Assembly (NCBI GenBank): GCA_000711775.1
Contig: ARYC01001937.1
Span: 29,533-93,532 of the forward strand
Source of the DNA: Oxytricha trifallax
Lineage: Eukaryota; Ciliophora; Spirotrichea; Sporadotrichida; Oxytrichidae
Reading direction: 5' to 3'
Length of the DNA: 64,000 nt
Shown: positions 47,314 to 59,079 of the stretch, in pieces
How the letters are laid out: each line of letters begins with the position of its first letter
Numbering within the stretch: position 1 is the stretch's first letter
Position numbers and translations under genes: made by a program
Notes under the pieces: model-generated
What the model was told of the DNA's origin: nothing
Seen by the model: the letters and a program-made list of their open reading frames with translations, nothing else
Databases searched by the model: none

Positions 47314-48399
47314 ATTACTTTAATCTTCATACTTATTTTAAGTTATGTCTGCAACCCTATTTCATTTTCATTATAAAAAAGTATTAAATGATAAATTTTA
47401 TTTATGAATATTAATTTATTAAGTTATAAACTTCCAATAAGATTGACTTGTTGACATTTAAGACTAAAAAAGGTTATTCTTAAGAGGAAATATACAATTA
47501 CAAATTATTCACACAATAAGTGGTTTATTAAGAAATACCAAAGAATTATACCATAAAATAAAAAAACATATTCAGTATGTATATTTAGATGATTGATCTA
47601 AATAATTAAGTGTTTTTAAGATTTATTTGGTTGCTTTTGAATAAATTGTGTTGAATTGAATACATAAATTAAAAATGATATTCAATTTGTTTCATCGAAA
47701 AATAATTAACGTTATTTTTGATAATGTTGGATTCGTTAAAATATTCAAAATTATAAACCTTTTATAGAAAATGCAAACCATAAAATGTAATTAAAAATAT
47801 AATATTTTATATTTTATACTGAGTGTTTTATGTTTTGAATAATTTGAGCATAAATAAATCAATATGATATATAAATAAAATAATATAAAAAATTAATTGC
47901 TCTATAAAATTCTAGTGATTAATGCCTTAAAGCAAAGATGTGAATAATAACTTCAAATTCGACTATTCAAATGGATCATAAGATATTTTTCATATATATT
48001 ATAAAAATATTCACTATACTACAGAATAGTATTCACGAAAGCTGTCTATTAAAATATAACTTTAAATAGTATATTATTATTAAACAAAATATATAAAAAT
48101 GTGAGACTTGCATGAGAATATTTTAAAATGAAGCATGAAACTCAAAAATATGTTTTATGATAAGATGTATAAATAGGGGAAAAATAAGATCCATTAATAT
48201 TAAATTCAAAAATCTACAAAAGGGTGATCAAATTATAAATCTGCTATAAAAAATAGTACTTAAACTTATGGTTTGGCTTTGATTAAAGAAACATGAATTT
48301 TAAATAAGTTTGAATAAAATACTTTATTTCATTTATATAGCAGTCCAAAAAGTAATGATTGTAAAATTCTAAAATCCTTAAAATATTTGTTTAAATTAT
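47314..48399. other. AT-rich spacer
   Basis: No supported gene or repeat. Confidence 0.5.
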
Positions 48400-48404
48400 T
48401 TTTT

Positions 48405-48636
48405 TACGTTACATCAAAACGTCACCTGTCTCTTCACTGTGACTAGAGGATCATTTGTGACTGGAGGACGTCGATACCCGATCAAACATATGAAAACTGC
48501 GATTTACAGAGATCTCCTTGAATTTATTGATAAATTTAAAGTACAGTCTTAGTAAAAGAAATATAAACAACATCAGCAAATAGCAGTCGCATTAGTATTG
48601 TAGACTCAAAGAAAATAAACGCTTATTGTACTTTGA
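48405..48636 (+). CDS. Coding segment beside TBE-C, unknown protein
   Basis: A frame open to TGA at 48,634-48,636 with a GC-rich start reads SFVTGGRRYPIKHMKTAIYR, DLLEFIDKFKVQSQQKKY and a Gln-rich end, with five TAA/TAG as Gln. Composition is clearly protein-like, unlike the AT-rich flanks. It ends 61 bp before the TBE-C terminus. No start codon is clear. Candidate 3' exon or macronuclear-destined segment; family unknown. Confidence 0.4.
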
Positions 48637-48979
48637 TTTTAAGGTGCAAATCTTATTTTTAGTACAATTTAATTATAAAGTCATATCTCAGGAAATCAAA
48701 ACCCCAAAACCCTAGTGAGGTTTATAAGTGCTTTCAATTGTAGGGTATAGTTGGGGTCTAATTGGGGTTAGTAGAGAACGCAAGATTTTTTATGAATTTA
48801 ATATGTATTTTTTGAATATAAAAATTTCCTCTGATCAAACGAATGTTTTTTGGTTTTCACTGTTGTACCTCTTGAATCTAGCTCTCTTAATTAATTCAAG
48901 CATGTCTTCTAATAATTGCCTAGATAATGAGGGGCTCTTACAATTATCATCTCTACTAAATTTCATTTTCTTTTCGTAT

Positions 48980-50992
48980 ATATTTTTCATACTTTAGATG
49001 CTTCTAATCTAAACTTATTGATTATTTTTCATGCCTTGTGCCAAAGTAAGTAATGCTTTCCATATTGCTCTCTAAAATAATAGCAGCATCTGCCTTTCCA
49101 TGCCATCAAACAGATACAATAGTCCATTTTTATCTGATTGCAAAAGTAACCAGGTGTCCCAAGAACCTTTGCTAGTGTGATATTCTCTTACCTTATTCCT
49201 TTTTGAAATCGATATCAATTACTTTTATAGGACAGAGGTTCAACATAATATTTTCAAGCTTAAAATTTCTATTAACATAATCCAAGTTCAATGCAACTCC
49301 TTGACACCCTTAATTATTTCTAATGGTATATCATTCAAGATATCTGGTATCTGTTATGATATAATAAGTCTCTCGAAGTCATTTCATATTTCTTAAGCCT
49401 TAGTGCGATAAAATCGAAGCCTAATATGACATCATTTAGTTTAGGTTAGTTCTTTTAATTTCTTTTCTAAGCCTCTCTTAGTTCCATATATTCGTTGGCA
49501 AATTCATTTTAATACTGTTCGTTCTGTATGAGATTATTTAATGGATAACTCCTCAATCACTATTAGTTTTGTCTTGTTAAGCACGGTAATGAGCAAATAA
49601 TTTTTGATAAAGCTGCTAAAATCAACTGCATTTTGGGCAGGGATATGCATAGCTCCCTCTTAAAACCATGCTAAGAAGGTATTGCTTGATGGTGATTCAT
49701 CAATTCATATCGCTTCTGTCTCTTTAGTCTCTCCTGCTGCTCTCTTTATGACTCAGAGTATAATTTTTCTAGAGTTAGTTTTTAGGTCTCTTCATCATGC
49801 ATTAAAAACTCACTCAAATGATGATTCTGCATGCTTTTATTTTTTTACTTTTGCAGAGTGAGTGTAAGACTTCATGCAAGTTGTTCATGAATAACTTCCA
49901 TCAACTTTATCATGCTTAAAATACATTTTGGCATTGTCAAAGTGCATAAATTTGATGCGTCTCTTCAAGCTATATTAGGCATCTATATATTTTAGAAATA
50001 TCTGAATTAGAATTAGTAAGATTTTCAAAAAATAGGTGAGTATATTAATTAATACAACGTGATGATATTATATAGCAATACATATGCAATTTATAAAAAC
50101 ATTAAATAATATGCAAATTTTAATGATGATTATATTAAAATCTAAGAAATACCTAAAGTTTGACTCATATATTGTAATATTCTTTATGTTTTATTCAGTA
50201 GGTTATTTGATTTTATTAAAGTAATGTTTGTAATATCAAATTTACTCATTACTAATACTATTAATTTGTTGATTAAACTTTAGTTCATTTTATCAAAAAG
50301 TATTAACTTAACATATTTGATTTAATTTATATAAATTTAATAGGCTATAATTGTTAATATAATAATTGCTTAATCTTTAAATATCTATCATTAGTTTAGA
50401 ATAGTATATTGCAAAATTAAATTAATAGATTAAAAACTACAACTTTAGAACTTTTTGGTTAAAATGAAGTATCACTTACTCACATATTATATTGGATTTT
50501 GAATATCTTAGATAAACAAAATATAGTTTACAGATATATGTAAAAGAAATAATCAAACAATTTAACTAATATATAAAATGTAAGGCAATTGTGAAAAGCT
50601 GGGCAATATTTCTCAATTCCCTTTCATCTCTAGTAAATAAAGCTATGGAGAATAATTTAGTTTTTAAAATTAATATTTAATTATAAGTTACAACTGTTTT
50701 AATCATTCAAATCACTTGAATATTTAAAACTTTGACCAAATGTTTTAAACTTTTCCTCTGATGGCAGGTCTTTTATCTCTTCAAAATCTCTATTTAGTAA
50801 TTAGAATCACATCTCTGCACTCTCTTTCTTTTTTAAATCTATATTTTGGAGACTTCTATTTCAAACTCAAGGGTTCTTAGCTATACCTTCCTCTTAACAT
50901 AAATAATTTCAGGCTTTTTAGTTAGCCAAAGTTTATCAATGATTTTCCATTGCTAAGAGAGACTGCTTTGAAATTTAAGTTAGCCGCCATGT
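48980..50992 (-). pseudogene. TBE-C 57-kDa zinc-finger/kinase gene with internal insertion
   Basis: Minus strand, starting MAANLNFKAVSLSNGKS at about 50,992. Finger remnants at about 49,880-49,930 read YFKHDKVDGSY and MKSYTHSAKVKKQ, matching YLKHDKIDGKY and HTRDLKKH of TBE-A. The kinase catalytic loop is degenerate (NRNFKLENIML in place of HRDLKPENIMM) and the DFG region reads IDIDFKKEQ. About 700 bp of AT-rich noncoding DNA (50,040-50,740) separates the N-terminus from the fingers, which B lacks. Many frameshifts. Confidence 0.65.
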
Positions 50993-51424
50993 TTAAATTC
51001 AAATTTAAATTTCTGATTTTCAGATGTTAAACATCTTATTTATGCTTGGTTTATAGATATTAAATTTCTAATTTCTTGATTAATATTTTTTAACTTTTTT
51101 CCACATTTTAAAAGATTCAGGTTGGTAAGGTACCAAGTAGGTTTTAAACCATTTTGAAGCTTTTCAATCTAAACATCATTAGTTTAAAATTAGGTACTAT
51201 TTAAGTTTTTGTATTAATAATTTGGTACCAATTAAAATTAAACTGATTTAGTGCCAATACCAATTAAATAAACAATTTTCGATATAATATAATGGACTAA
51301 ATTGATAAAAATATAATCAACCTCTGAAGTTTGTACAGCTTCTGCCAGCTTTCTCCAAGTATCTTTGCAAAATTTATCTCCAATATGATGCCCATTTTAA
51401 ATAACTAAGATTTTTAACAGTATG

Positions 51425-52201
51425 ATCAAGAACTCTATATGAAGAAGCTTAAGAAATGATTTCAAGATTTAGAATCAAGAAGGATCTTTATCGATACTTC
51501 ACTCAAAATCGTATCGTATGCATGTAAGATATACTTAATCATATTTAAAGTAGGATTATTCTTCTAATGATGTAAAGGGTACCAAAATTTCATTATTAAA
51601 AAATCTATACTGTGTAATGAGAAGAAGCCTTTAAAATAAATTATATTAAGTTGATATATTAACCAAACTGCCCAGTGATTTCAGTCACTAATCTCTACGG
51701 GAATGTGATGAAAAGTTGAAGAGTTGGTAGTTTATCTTCTTTTCAAGAAGCAACTCTCAAATAGGCTTACAGAAGGAGCTTCTTTGGTGTTCTTGGCACT
51801 TTAATTGAGAATTAACTCAGAAAGATCATAGAAGAAGCTCATAAAAAACGCTACTCTTTTTATCCAAAAGATTAAAAGAAGCAAGGCATACTTATCAGCG
51901 AGGTTTGGCTTGAAATGCTAAAGTAAATCCTTATTTTTCTAGTAATTTTTTTTTCATAACTTTGTAAGAAAACTTTAAACTGATATAATCCTAATGAAGA
52001 ACAAGCGAAGGTTCACAGAAAGAGAAAGTCATAAACTATTCATGATGTGAACAAGAGACTATATAAAGTTGTTTAAAAGCCATATGAAATGATCACAGAT
52101 GCAGGAGCTGGCAATAAGAGAAAAAATAAGGGCCCAAGCAAGCCATAAAAAAGGAGAAGCAAGAGAAGCCAAACCCATTAATGGACATATTTAATATGTG
52201 A
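51425..52201 (+). pseudogene. TBE-C 22-kDa gene
   Basis: Residues RFRIKKDLYRYFTQN and SFFGVLGTL...EEAHKKRYSFYP, QGILISEVWLEMLK match KFRIKEDLYRHLVQQ and FFFGVLGTL...EAHKKRYRISP of TBE-B. It ends with AATATG-TGA at 52,201, seven bases from the convergent transposase stop, the same arrangement as in B. Several frameshifts are present. Function of this TBE protein is not known to me. Confidence 0.7.
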
Positions 52202-52207
52202 ATATTT

Positions 52208-53215
52208 TCATTCGTTTAAATATAAAACTATTTAAACATTCATTCTTCCCTCTCTCGAACAAATATTGATTATCTATGCTCATTCTCTTACAGCTACTTT
52301 GAATCAAGTCAATTGTATGGAGGGGCTATTCAAGCATAAGATGATAAAGCAACAATTCTTGTGATGAGTCTTGATTTAACTCCAGTAAAATTATATTCCA
52401 TTTAATTGAAGGCTATAAGGAATGTTGTAAAAAGGAGTTATTTCTAGGTCTTCATAAGTTTTCCTAAACTCCTTAGTCTTATGAACTGACAGGTTATCAA
52501 TAAACAGGATGATCTCTTGGTTGCTTTAATTTTCTCTGAGCTTTTGTAGGAACTCTATATACTAATCTCGCTTAATAGAGCGAAGGTGAATGACATAATT
52601 CTCAAAACTTGTATGGGCAGCTACCTTCACATTTAGTTATAAACTTCTACATTATAATATTTCTTGTTTTAAGACATATTAATAAAGGTGTTGTAGGTGA
52701 ACACAGCTACATCAGCGTGTATGAACTTAATGTTATTATCAATAGCCCTCTGCAGTTAATCATATATATATATATATATAGTTTAAATTACTACTATAAA
52801 ATTGCACTGTAAAATCAATCACTTTCTTCACTCTGTTGACAGTCTTGAAAGTAATACCATTTCCTCTATAATTATTGACTATAATTTAAGAAGAGATACT
52901 CATGTCACGAAACTTGCTGTGAAACATCACAGCTGCTAGTCTAGTGGAAAGTCTGCCCAGTCCTTTAAAGTCTTCGAGTCGCAGAAGTAGTTAATATGTT
53001 GCTATGAACATTTATATTTTCTTGCAGGATGCTTTCAAGTGCTTGAGTTGTAATACTAAACAGCTAACAAGCAAGTTACCTAACTGTTGGGGGCAGTCTT
53101 GAATAGGAGCTTTTCTATAGCTGCATGATTCATTACTGGTTTAACTAAGTCTATATTAACACTTGTACAATACCTAAGCTTAAGCAGTAAATCTAATTAC
53201 TTCTCATCGTAAACA
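52208..53215 (-). pseudogene. TBE-C 42-kDa transposase, E to Q at the third catalytic site
   Basis: The minus strand reads KFIHADVAVFTYNTF (first catalytic Asp) and LFIDNLSVHKTKE (second Asp). At 52,392-52,390 the codon is TAA in NGI-Q-FYW, where TBE-B has GAA in NGIELYW. Under the ciliate code that is Gln, so the third acidic residue is lost without truncation. Frameshifts occur in the N-terminal third and after the first Asp. A (TA)n run at about 52,763-52,780 also disturbs the region. Inactive copy. Confidence 0.75.
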
Positions 53216-53414
53216 ATCCTTAAATTTTATAATTTATAATTTCATTTTTCAAATTGGCCTAATTTCTCAACTAACCCAATAAATCTCCAACTATACCTTA
53301 ATAATCAAAGCACTATAATACTTCATAAAGGGATTTCGAGGATTTGATTGATCTTAGATTGCTAAAAATGAAAAATATAATTGAAAATTTAGTAATCTCT
53401 CAAAAAATATTAGT

Positions 53415-53943
53415 ACTTTGAATCAATAATTTTATTGAGCATGCGTGTATATGTATTTTAGAAATTCAAAGCATTGAAATCAAGAGTAGTCTTTCATAAG
53501 TACTTAATATTGATCTAAAGTTGCTATAATTAATAAATAAACATTAACATTTCTTAGTAATGGCAACAAATATTTTATTACTTTGGAGCAACTTTTTTTT
53601 ATCATGCTAGCCCATAGATTTAAGATATTTAAAGTTCTAAAATCAAGAAACGTCATTTAGAACGTACTTATCATTTATCTAAATTTATTAAAATTGTAAA
53701 CTAAGCTTTTAGAAGTTGTAGCTAAGTCCCAAAACATTTAATCAATTTTGAACAACATTTTATGGAGCATGCTAGTCCTTAGATTTAAAATAATCAATAT
53801 AAAGTCAAGAATAATCATTTATAACGTACTTAATATCGATCTAAGAAAGCTAAAATAAAAAAATATACGTTTAAGTTTTAAGCAATATCACAAAACTCTT
53901 AATTACTTTGAAGCATCATTTTTATTGATCATGCTAGCAAATC
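53415..53943 (+). repeat. Diverged ~164-bp minisatellite, about three copies
   Basis: Units starting near 53,417, 53,582, 53,745 and a partial at 53,911 share TTTGAA/GCAx..., GCATGCTAG, ATCAAGAATAATC-like and AACGTACTTA...GATCTAA motifs at constant spacing, with roughly 60-75% identity by eye. The last partial unit is cut by TBE-A. Another stretch of the same repeat lies at 62,495-62,655. Confidence 0.7.
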
Positions 53944-54726
53944 GAAACCTCAAACCCCCTAAATTAGGTTTATAAGTGCTTTAATTTGTTTGTATTTTGT
54001 AAAGGGTTGGGTTTATTAATTGAATGCAAGATTAAGATAACAATCTTTTGGGGTCTATTCATGATAGAGAGAATATAGATTTAGTCTTTAAACTGCTTTA
54101 TTGATGTGATATGTATAGTGAATTATACAAACCAGTTCTGAGTTATATTTATATTTCACTCCTCTTATTGTGATGTCGAAACAACTGTTTGACCAAAGAG
54201 CTGTAATGTTTAACTATCAGTTCCATGAGTTGAAGATCTCTTCTAGTCTGTTGCTAATATTTTTAAACGAAATAGTATCTATTACAAAGATGAAAATCGT
54301 ATCAAGAGACTGATTGATTTCATTCTGCCATCTTACAACAACAACTTAAATTACATTTATAATTAAATGTAGAGAGCCTAATAAAATATCATTAAGTTTC
54401 TCATACTCATGAAGATGTGTTTACCTTCAGAACCTCTATTCAGAAGTCATAATATTAGTGAAATTGTAATATAAAAAGATATGACTTAGAATGTGAAGGT
54501 GTAAGCAAATGAAATTCTAGAAGATATTAGCGAGGACTATGGTGGAGAAACTTATGTTATACATCCTCCTTCTATTTAGACAGACCAGTCAAAACCCCGA
54601 AATCCTTTCAGTAGTTTAATTGAATTTTTGATTGATAAAATAGACTATTAGTGCATAATTTATTAGGGTTTTATTAGGGTTTATGTAGGGGTTTAATGTT
54701 TAAATATTAGTAATTTAAGCGAGTAT

Positions 54727-55774
54727 ATGCGGGGTTTGGTGTCAGTTTATGACAGTGAGTATATAGATTTACTATTTAAATTGCGATATGGTTATATTGA
54801 CTATGATGATCGGCTCATACCTATTCTTAATTACACATCTATAGCAAGGCTACTCCATAAATATCCTGCTACTGTTATGTCTCATTGTCTATTAGCATTG
54901 AATTTAAAGAGATAGCAACTTAATTCTAAGCCTAAGATCATTAAATTTTTAGCAGCATCATATCGATTATCTTATTAATGATAAGACGCTTAAATACTGG
55001 GCACATTTCTCTCTGGTCTAGAGAGCGGTGATGTTTCATCGCCAATTTCCTGACCTTCATATCTCTGCTTAATCTATAGTGAACATATATGAAAAGAATG
55101 GAATATCTTACAAGACAGTCAATCGCATTAAGAGAGTGATTGACTTTAATGTTCCATCTTACAAGGATAATTTAAATTATATATTCAATTAGATGTAGAG
55201 GGCTTAAGAGCATAATATAAAGTTTATACACGCTGATGAAGCAGTATTCATATTCAATACCTTTATATCAAGGTCTTGGTATAAGAGGTACAGCAACTTA
55301 GAAGTATATGATTATAAGGTTAAGGTGTAAACTCATGCTATACTTGGTGGAATAAGCGAAGATAATGGCCTCGAGACTTATGTTATCCACCCTCGCTCAA
55401 TAAAGACCGAATAATACATAAAGTTCTTATAATAACTCAGAGATAAGTACGCCGACTAAGAGATTATTCTGTTTGTAGATAACTTATCTGTCCATAAAAC
55501 TAAAGACACAAGGAAAGAATATGAAAGGCTAAACATAACACCTGTATTTAATGTTCCCTACAGTCCTCAGTTCAATGGAATTGAATTATATTGGGGGTTA
55601 TTGAAAGGCCACTACAAGAAACTTCTACTCTATCATTTGATGCACGACTTAAAGATAGACACAGTAGATTTTATTAAGAGTGCTGTAAAAAGAGTCAGCG
55701 ATGATAAAGCTAAAGTATGCGCAAGAGAAGGGAGATTTTTTGTATATAAATAAGTTATAGATTTAAACGAATGA
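54727..55774 (+). pseudogene. TBE-B 42-kDa transposase (DD34E), one frameshift
   Basis: ATG at 54,727 opens an N-terminal DNA-binding region (SIARLLHKYPATVMSHCL). A +1 shift at about 54,930 moves to the frame that runs to TGA at 55,772-55,774, so total length is about 348 codons, as expected for a 42-kDa protein. The catalytic triad is complete: Asp at 55,235-55,237 in IHADEAVF, Asp at 55,478-55,480 in LFVDNLSVHK, Glu at 55,583-55,585 in NGIELYW, with 34 residues between the last two. This is the Tc1/mariner/IS630 pattern; it cuts and pastes the element. At least eleven TAA/TAG are at positions expected to be Gln. The single shift may be real decay or a base-call error. Confidence 0.9.
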
Positions 55775-55780
55775 ATAAGT

Positions 55781-56569
55781 TCACATATTAAATTTGCCAG
55801 TAGAGGGATTTGGCTTCTCTTTCTTTTCTTCCTCTAAAGGCTTGCTTGGGCCTATGTTTCTTCTCTTAGAGCCAGCTCCTGCATCTATGTTCATTTCGTC
55901 TGGCTTTTATAAATCTTTGTTGAGTCTCTTACTCAATTCATGCTTTACTTGTGATTTTCTCTCTAATTAATTTGCTGCGCTCTTTCAACAAATAAATAGT
56001 AGTTCCAGGTTTTTCTATAAAGTTAGAAGAGTAAGCTTACTAGAGATGAATGGATGCTTCAGTAGTTCTTAGAGCCAGGTGTCGCTGATTTTAATTCCTT
56101 GCTTCTCTTTTTTTTAAGGAGAGATTCTGTAGCGTTTCTTGTGAGCTTCTTAAATTACTTCATTTAAGTACTCAGGTTTCAGAGTTCCAAGAACACCAAA
56201 GAAGAAGTTCTCTTTGGCAATTTATTAGAAAGTTGCAGCTTTGATAGAAGGTAGAGAGCAACATCTGGATCACTCATATCATCATCATAGAGATTTGTTA
56301 CTGATATTTCAGGGTAGTTAAGTATCTCTATCATCTTTATTTCATTTGTCTTAAATGCATTTTTTATCTTCGCTTAGCAAGGTTTTTAAAAACGAGATTT
56401 TAGTTCCTTCCTGGGTTGGCAAGAACAATCCAACTATCATGAATACATCAATCTTAGTTAAGAACTTACCTTGCTATACCAAATGTCTATAGAGGTCCTC
56501 TTTAATTCTAAATTTTCCTATTAAATCTTGAGATTAAATTCTCTTCATTGCATCATTTATACACTCCAT
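55781..56569 (-). pseudogene. TBE-B 22-kDa gene, frameshifted
   Basis: Minus strand, ATG at 56,569 (MECINDAMKRIQSQDLIGKF), TGA at 55,783-55,781, convergent with the transposase and separated from its stop by 6 bp. Protein-like blocks in three frames: TKIDVFMIVGLFLPTQEG, then EILNYPEISVTNLYDDDM, then FFFGVLGTLKPEYLNEVIQ and EAHKKRYRISPQKKEKQG. Breaks lie near 56,360, 56,210 and 55,990. The same blocks occur in TBE-A and TBE-C, so the protein is genuine. The C-terminus is Lys/Pro-rich. Role in transposition unknown to me. Confidence 0.8.
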
Positions 56570-56639
56570 CTTGCTTCCTCTTTCTAGAAATGTTATTGAA
56601 ATTTAAAATTATGGATATCCATTTTAACTTTATTAAATC

Positions 56640-56990
56640 TTACTACTAAATAGGGAGGACCTACTGGATGTTAACCTTGAAAAGATTTAAGGAGAAGCAT
56701 TGAAAAACTTGCTCCAAGTTTCACAGATTGATTTCCATTTTTATCAATCTATCTCCATTAAATTGCTCCTAATAATGTTTAATTATTTTAGGAGGTCCTC
56801 CAAATTAAGTTCAAACTTTATTAGGAGTTAAATTTTAAGGTTAAAACTTAATTAGGAGCATATTAAATTCAAAAAAGTTTAATAACTTTACCTCCAAATT
56901 AAGTTCAAACTTGATTTGGAGGACCTCCTAGAGAAACAAAACTTCATTAGGAGTATTTTAATTGACTAAAACATATAAAATTCTCATAAA
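56640..56990. promoter_or_regulatory. Repeat-rich divergent intergenic region of TBE-B
   Basis: Between the divergently transcribed 22-kDa and 57-kDa genes, AATTAAGTTCAAACTT occurs twice, TTAGGAG several times, and AGGAGGTCCTCC (56,789) and its inverted form GGAGGACCTCCT (56,921) bracket the repeats. TBE-A has a comparable but unrelated cluster (AGTACTTAATTA, TAGTACGTACTTAAT) at 60,020-60,180 in the same place. A shared promoter or element-specific binding site is inferred from position. Confidence 0.5.
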
Positions 56991-57137
56991 ATATGTCAAC
57001 TTACAGTCTTCTATGCTAAGTTAATTTTATTACCTCTCAGCAAAGAATCTACCAGAGTGTCTAACACAACTACTAATATTATAGTATATCAAGGTATATT
57101 CTATCATTATTATAATAAAATATATCAGCAAACTAAA

Positions 57138-58521
57138 ATGAGCGCTAACCTTTTGAGAAGAGCGGCATTACTTGGATCAAGCCAATAAAAATATCATTCC
57201 AGCAAACAAAAAAAGTAGAAACCAGAGACGCTTGTGCTAAACTAGAAACCAGAGACGCTTGTACTCAGTGGGAGCCTACTTATGACAACTTTGACCAGTC
57301 TAGCTTTGAGATTTAAATATAAATTAAGTAGGTGGTCATCATAGAAGCTGCGCAAATTGAGGAGGAGATTAAGCAACCCGCCATAGTGCATTAAGAGTTA
57401 GAAGCCAAAGTAGACTATTAATGCAAAGAATGCAATAAAGTTTTCGTCTACAAGTAAACTTACAAGAGGCACTTGGAGAGATATACACAACGATATGCCT
57501 AGGTTATATCTAAAGCATTAAAAGAAGGATGGCAAATATATCTGTGAGTTCTGTGAGAAGCCAAATCATCATACAAGAGACCTCAAAGTGCACTTAAAGA
57601 AAAAGCACAATCAAAGTTTTGTCTTTATTCATGAACCTACAGGAAAAAGATTCCTATAAAAAAGAAGATCAAGAAATCCTGCCGAGCCTCTTAGAGTTGA
57701 GGTATAGAAGTAAGTCAAAATGAAGAAAGCAGTCAAGAACTTTCCTGTCTCTGAGATAAATAAAATCATGGCAAAAATTGAGGCGATGAAGATTCCAATC
57801 TTAAAAATTATTGACATAGATTCTTGCCCTGAAAGCTACCTAAATCTTGAGAATAAAGTAGAGAAGAGAGTCATCACCGATGACTAATATGCCTATAAAG
57901 AATATCCATTCAATTACTTCCTTGCTGATTACAAGTTCTAAATGGAATTCGCTAATGAGTATTATACTCTATAACAGGCAAAGTTTAGAGAGTGTAAGCA
58001 TATTATTTAGCTAGATGCTATACTACTTATGTCAAAGATAAATTGGATAGATCGTGCAGCAAATAGTTGAGGGTATTGAAGAGCTTCACAAGCTTGGCTA
58101 TGTTCATAGAGAATTAAAGCCAGAGAATATTATGATGGACTTTCAACCTCATAGAGTTTATATTATTGATTTCAACTAAGCTCAAAGAGTGCAAGCCTCT
58201 TCATTAGGAAATGCATACGGTACTCATGGATATATACTAGAGAGAGAGGACTGGAGAGATGGAGATACTTAATGGGATATCTGGGCTCTAGAAGTAATAG
58301 CAATAGAGAGCGACATGCCAAGAAACGATTACTTTAGCTGCAGGGGTGAGAGAGATTCTAAGTAAAGAATCAAGCAATATCTCGATAAAAATAATATAGA
58401 TGGAGGTCTCAGAGAGCTTGCATACTCTACTATTATCAAGCCAAGCAAAAAAAATTAATTAACTATAAAAAACAATGATACAGCAACTTAGTAAGTTGAA
58501 ATTTAGAGAACTGCCACATGA
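57138..58521 (+). pseudogene. TBE-B 57-kDa zinc-finger/kinase-like gene
   Basis: ATG at 57,138; the protein frame is one off by about 57,210. A 30-bp duplication gives VETRDACAKLETRDACTQ. C2H2 fingers follow: CKECNKVF...RHLERY at about 57,422 and CEFCEKPNHHTRDLKVHLKKKH at about 57,543 (split here only for description of Cys and His positions). The kinase half has HKLGYVHRELKPENIMMDF (catalytic loop with Glu for the HRD Asp) and IIDFNQAQ (DFN for DFG), then EREDWRDGDTQWDIWALE; stop TGA at 58,519-58,521. Relative to TBE-A, about 90 bp before the catalytic loop are missing, with a frameshift near 58,060. Probably not an active kinase. Confidence 0.85.
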
Positions 58522-59079
58522 CACTAAGCTTATGTTTGTGTGAAATATTTAAAAAGCTCACTTTATATACTCACTTAAATTACTAAAATTTAAAAATTAA
58601 ATCCTTCATAAAACCTTATAAAACCCTAATTAAGTATGCACTTATAGTCTTGTTTAATCAATCAAAAACTCAATCAAACTAATGAAAGGGTTTTGGGGTT
58701 TTGAGTATATTAATTTATAGAGCAGCTGAGATAGAAGTACCGTATATAAGTGATTAGACAATTCGTTGATAATTTTTCAGATCATAAGACAAAGAAATCA
58801 GGAAGAGTTATGAACAACTTAGAATAACACCAGTGTTCAACGTGGCGCACTGTCCATTATTTAATGAAATTGAATTCTATTTGAGAGATACTAAAAGTAC
58901 AAGAAACTGCTACTATACCGTTTGATCCATTATCTACTTTTCCATACAGTCGACTTTATTCAAAGATCAGCGAAGAGAGTAAATATTTAGTTGGTTTAAG
59001 AGTGTTCTAAGGAAGATAGAGTGAATATATAAAGTTAAGTATTAGAGTTAAATTAATGAATATTTAAGTTAAATTTAAA

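Larger units (their letters stand above)
48697..53346 (-). mobile_element. TBE-C, decayed telomere-bearing element, 4.65 kb
   Basis: The left edge reads AAT|CAAAACCCCAAAACCC, a C4A4 telomere-like terminus, and shares about 75 bp with the inverted right edge ending GGATTTG|ATT at 53,346. Between them, on the minus strand from right to left, lie the transposase (52,208-53,215), the 22-kDa gene on the opposite strand (51,425-52,201) and the 57-kDa gene (48,980-50,990), the same order as in TBE-B. It is about 0.5 kb longer than B because of an AT-rich block at about 50,040-50,740 inside the 57-kDa gene. All genes carry frameshifts. Confidence 0.85.
54590..58703 (+). mobile_element. TBE-B, best-preserved telomere-bearing element, 4,114 bp
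   Basis: Ends CAAAACCCCGAAATCC and (inverted) CAAAACCCCAAAACCC; terminal inverted repeats stay alignable for about 140 bp, to AGTAATTTAAG. It encodes a DD34E transposase (54,727-55,774, +), a 22-kDa protein (55,781-56,569, -) and a zinc-finger/kinase-like protein (57,138-58,521, +). Length, gene set and C4A4 ends agree with the TBE family of Oxytricha. The nested position and the well-kept ends show it is younger than TBE-A. Each gene has at least one frameshift, so this copy is probably not autonomous. Confidence 0.95.
54587..58706. repeat. AGT target-site duplication flanking TBE-B
   Basis: AGT at 54,587-54,589 directly precedes CAAAACCCC, and AGT at 58,704-58,706 directly follows GGGGTTTTG. 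This fits the ANT target known for TBEs. The related uninterrupted sequence at about 62,950 reads ACAGACCCGTATATTAA, which confirms the insertion point and that only three bases are duplicated. Confidence 0.9.
54173..58925 (+). pseudogene. TBE-A 42-kDa transposase, split by TBE-B
   Basis: From MSKQLFDQRAVMF at 54,173 the frame decays, with parts IDFILPSYNNNLNYIYNQMQ and GGETYVIHPPSIQTDQ before the insertion at 54,587. After it, LEQLRQKYRIQVIRQFVD and NVAHCPLFNEIEFYLRD (to about 58,925) complete the transposase. The position of the first catalytic Asp (HADEAVF in B) is HTHEDVF here, so it is lost; the second reads RQFVDNFSDHK and the third NEIEF is kept. Several frameshifts. Inactive. Confidence 0.8.

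Noticed and set aside
57629-57817. 62-residue minus-strand hydrophobic ORF
   Set aside because: Antisense shadow of the TBE-B 57-kDa gene.
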